64,000 bases of DNA from CAWKGV01 sp963849305. Its GTDB lineage: Bacteria; Pseudomonadota; Alphaproteobacteria; Acetobacterales; Acetobacteraceae. A program made the translations under genes and the position numbers. Location: positions 310,001 through 374,000 of the forward strand of contig CAWKGV010000003.1 of the NCBI GenBank assembly GCA_963849305.1, read 5' to 3'. Below are positions 61,904 to 64,000 of the stretch, piece after piece. The notes beneath the pieces were generated by a model. The model was not told the origin of the DNA, ran no database searches, and was given only the letters and a program-made list of their open reading frames with translations. Within the stretch, counting starts at the first letter, position 1; every line of letters starts with the position of its first letter.

Positions 61904-63210
61904 CCGATGCAACCGGCATAGATGTTGCGCCGGCTCGGCTCCAGCTCCTCGATGATCTCCATCGCCCGCACCTTGGGCGCACCCGAGAGCGTGCCCGCGG
62001 GAAAGGAGGCCACCAGCGCGTCCAACGCATCCAGCCCTTCGCGCAGCCGGCCTTCGACGTTGGAGCTGATATGCATCACATGGCTGAACCGCTCGACCAC
62101 GAAACTCTCGGTCACGCGCACGCTGCCCAGCTCCGCCACGCGGCCCACATCGTTGCGGCCGAGATCGAGCAGCATCAGGTGCTCGGCCCGCTCCTTGGGA
62201 TCGCCCAGCAGCTCCGCTTCCAGTGCCTGGTCTTCCTCATGGGTCGCCCCTCGGCGCCGCGTGCCGGCGAGGGGGCGCAGCGTGACGATGCCGTCGCGCA
62301 GCCGCACCAGGATCTCCGGCGAGGAGCCGACAATGGCGAAGCCGCCGAAATCGAGGAAGAACAGGAACGGCGCCGGATTGATCCGGCGCAGCGCCCGGTA
62401 GAGGGCGAAGGGCGGCAGGGCGAACGGGGCGGAAAACCGCTGGCTGGCGACGATTTGGAACGCATCGCCCGCGGCGATGTACTCCTTGGCGCGCGCCACC
62501 ATGTCCAGGAAGGCGGACTGGCTGACATTCGAGACCGGCGCCGGCGGCGCGGGCAAGGCGACCGGCGGCGCCGGATGGGGCAGCGGGCGTTCGAGCGCCG
62601 CCTCGGCCTCGGACAGCCGGGCCTGCGCCGCGTCCCAAGCCGCCGCGGCGGAATGGCCCTCGCTCGGGTAGATCGGGGCCGCCAAAGTCAGTTCATCGTT
62701 CACGTTATCGAAGATAGCGAACAGCGTCGGGCGGACCAGCAGGGCGTCGGGGATGCCGATCTCGTCCGGGTTCTGCTCCGGCAGACGCTCCATCAGCCGC
62801 ACCATGTCGTAGCCGAGATAGCCAACCAGACCGCCCGCCATCGGCGGCAGCGTCGCCGGCAACTCCAGCCGGGTCTCGGCGACGACCGCACGCAGGCTTT
62901 CGAGCGCGGGCCGCTCGTCGGCGACGAAGGCGTGCGGCGCGGAGCGCGCGTGCCGGTTCACCTCCGCCTGACCCCCTTGGCAGCGCCAGATCAGGTCGGG
63001 CTCCATGCCTATGATCGAATAGCGCCCACGCGCCGCGCCACCCTCCACGCTCTCCAGCAAGAACGAGTTCGCGCGGCCATGCGCCAGCTTGAGGAAGGCG
63101 GCGACCGGGGTCTCCAGGTCCGCCACTCCCCGCCGCCATACCAGCGAACCGCGGCCGGTTTCGTAGGCGGCGCGGAAGGCGGCGAAGCCAGGCGCAAGCA
63201 CGACGTTCAT
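61687..63210 (-). CDS. trpE: anthranilate synthase component I
   Basis: A 507-residue enzyme converting chorismate to anthranilate with glutamine amidotransferase TrpG. It contains SFLLESVEGGAARGRYSIIG with the tryptophan-feedback region, FQIVASQRFSAPFALPPFAL, TLRPLAGTRRRGATHEEDQA, LGRNDVGRVAELGSVRV and TLSGAPKVRAMEIIEELEPS. Length and motifs are complete. Its start overlaps the end of the upstream isomerase gene by four bases, a ppiD-trpE arrangement seen in alphaproteobacteria. Confidence 0.95.
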   Translation of the reverse strand: MNVVLAPGFAAFRAAYETGRGSLVWRRGVADLETPVAAFLKLAHGRANSFLLESVEGGAARGRYSIIGMEPDLIWRCQGGQAEVNRHARSAPHAFVADERPALESLRAVVAETRLELPATLPPMAGGLVGYLGYDMVRLMERLPEQNPDEIGIPDALLVRPTLFAIFDNVNDELTLAAPIYPSEGHSAAAAWDAAQARLSEAEAALERPLPHPAPPVALPAPPAPVSNVSQSAFLDMVARAKEYIAAGDAFQIVASQRFSAPFALPPFALYRALRRINPAPFLFFLDFGGFAIVGSSPEILVRLRDGIVTLRPLAGTRRRGATHEEDQALEAELLGDPKERAEHLMLLDLGRNDVGRVAELGSVRVTESFVVERFSHVMHISSNVEGRLREGLDALDALVASFPAGTLSGAPKVRAMEIIEELEPSRRNIYAGCIGYFAANGTMDTCIGLRTALVKDGTMHVQAGAGIVADSDPESEHEECRQKARALFRAAEEAVRFAAGKAGVGR

Positions 63211-64000
63211 CGAGGGGCCTCCGCGCGTAAGGCGGGTTTGGTCACGGCAGCTTTGATCACGGTTGGGCGAATGAGTTCGAACACTGTGGCGTTGACGTGC
63301 GGATGGGCTCGCTCGCGCAGGGCGGCGGTGAAAATGGCAGCGATATCGGTGCCGCTCGTGCGCGTGAGCACTTGCTTCATCTCGTCGTAGCGCGCCGGCT
63401 CGGCCTTGGGGTCCGGCGTCTCGATCTTGTCCGGTACCGCAACGATGAAGGCGTCTGCCGTCTCCACCATCGTCGGCTCGCCCTTCTTGAGCCCGAACAG
63501 CACGCGCTGAAGCTGCGCCGGGAGGGTCGCGTTCGGCTGGTCGCGGGCCACGAGCGGCGTGGTGCGCACCGACAATCCCGCCTTGGTGGCGGCATCCTCG
63601 AGCGATTCTCCGCCCTTCACCGCGGCCATGATCTGCGCCGCCTGTTTCTCCTGGTCCTTTTGGCGCGCGGCGGTCGTGAAATCGGTTTGCACCTGATCCT
63701 TCACCTGATCGAACGGCTTCACCGAAGGCGGCTGCACGTCCTCGACCTCGACGGCGTAGAACGCGGACCCCCCGGTGGACGGCGTCTGCACTTCAGTCAG
63801 TTCCGACGGCGGCTCGCCCGGGGGCTTGCTAAACGCCGCCGCGATCAGCGCCTTGCGCAGCTCGGGCGGGCCGGGGATCGGCGCCGGCTTGCCGTCCTTC
63901 GTGTTCCCAGCGGCATCGAGCGTGCCGGTCACGCCGGCCAGACCCAGATCGCTCGGGAGCTTGTCGAGCCCGGCGCCCGTGCCGAGGATGTTGTCGGCCT
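63207..64000 (-). CDS. PpiD/SurA-type peptidyl-prolyl isomerase, C-terminal part
   Basis: The frame enters from the right edge and covers about 263 residues. FYAVEVEDVQPPSVKPFDQV, QTDFTTAARQKDQEKQAAQI and KGGESLEDAATKAGLSVRTT are typical of the second half of alphaproteobacterial PpiD-like foldases, followed by a helical tail. The parvulin domain and membrane anchor lie mostly beyond the window. It overlaps the trpE start and probably shares its transcript. Confidence 0.75.
   Translation of the reverse strand, partial: ADNILGTGAGLDKLPSDLGLAGVTGTLDAAGNTKDGKPAPIPGPPELRKALIAAAFSKPPGEPPSELTEVQTPSTGGSAFYAVEVEDVQPPSVKPFDQVKDQVQTDFTTAARQKDQEKQAAQIMAAVKGGESLEDAATKAGLSVRTTPLVARDQPNATLPAQLQRVLFGLKKGEPTMVETADAFIVAVPDKIETPDPKAEPARYDEMKQVLTRTSGTDIAAIFTAALRERAHPHVNATVFELIRPTVIKAAVTKPALRAEAPR

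Noticed and set aside
61777..63390. Long plus-strand open frame opposite trpE
   Set aside because: Composition of a shadow frame; trpE has all family motifs.

Overview
The window looks like a chromosomal segment of an Alphaproteobacterium, most likely Rhodospirillales/Acetobacteraceae. The bulk sequence is visibly GC-rich. Supporting signs are the alphaproteobacterial flagellar set flgI-flgJ / fliX / dksA with a sigma-54 promoter, a single-cysteine DksA, the long alphaproteobacterial SerC with a serC-type leader RNA, an EF-G-like GTPase paralogue, and an IS427/IS1031-type insertion sequence. The family assignment is inference; no rRNA or other decisive marker is present. Layout: 0-4.5 kb holds the start of an FAD oxidoreductase, trmO, and a branched-chain amino-acid ABC transporter (livGFHM, no binding protein in view). 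4.5-8.5 kb holds a class III nucleotide cyclase, a frameshifted periplasmic trehalase and a DUF1223 protein. 8.6-10.9 kb is a lower-GC block with a membrane protein and a small partner sharing a glycine-rich motif, both frameshifted. 11-22.4 kb is core metabolism: tRNA-Tyr, rlmB, citrate synthase, a GDPD phosphodiesterase, an Asp/Glu racemase, a tartrate-dehydrogenase-type enzyme, pyrE and an EF-G paralogue. 23-28.2 kb joins a three-gene pteridine-like operon to flgN-like/flgJ/flgI, with fliX and dksA divergent. 28.2-30.9 kb is a decayed histidine kinase / response regulator / response regulator-cyclase operon whose 5' part is strikingly depleted of cytosine; it ends in a short palindromic mobile repeat. 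30.9-38.4 kb carries serA-serC, then hmgA-fahA (homogentisate branch of tyrosine degradation) and a serine carboxypeptidase. 38.7-45 kb is a minus-strand ring-cleavage cluster (GntR regulator, cupin, extradiol-type dioxygenase, FAH-family hydrolase, dehydrogenase, flavin hydroxylase). 45.4-49.3 kb has an intact IS, a frameshifted OprB porin, serB and a shortened membrane protein. 49.4-53.8 kb has miaA and ilvB-ilvN-ilvC. 53.9-64 kb has a tauD pseudogene split by a second copy of the palindromic repeat, a LysR remnant, sua5, pepA, frameshifted holC, CGNR, two alpha/beta hydrolases, TMEM175, an SDR, trpE and part of a PpiD-like isomerase. How it fits together: serC, serA and serB make serine; ilvBNC make valine and isoleucine; trpE starts tryptophan synthesis; hmgA-fahA and the ring-cleavage cluster consume aromatics; trmO, miaA and sua5 all serve tRNA position 37. 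About sixteen loci are interrupted by single-base indels, stops, internal deletions or mobile repeats. Some are surely real decay (repeat inside tauD, truncated cyclase). Others (three one-base deletions in holC) look more like an indel-prone assembly. I could not run searches, so family names rest on motifs I recognise.
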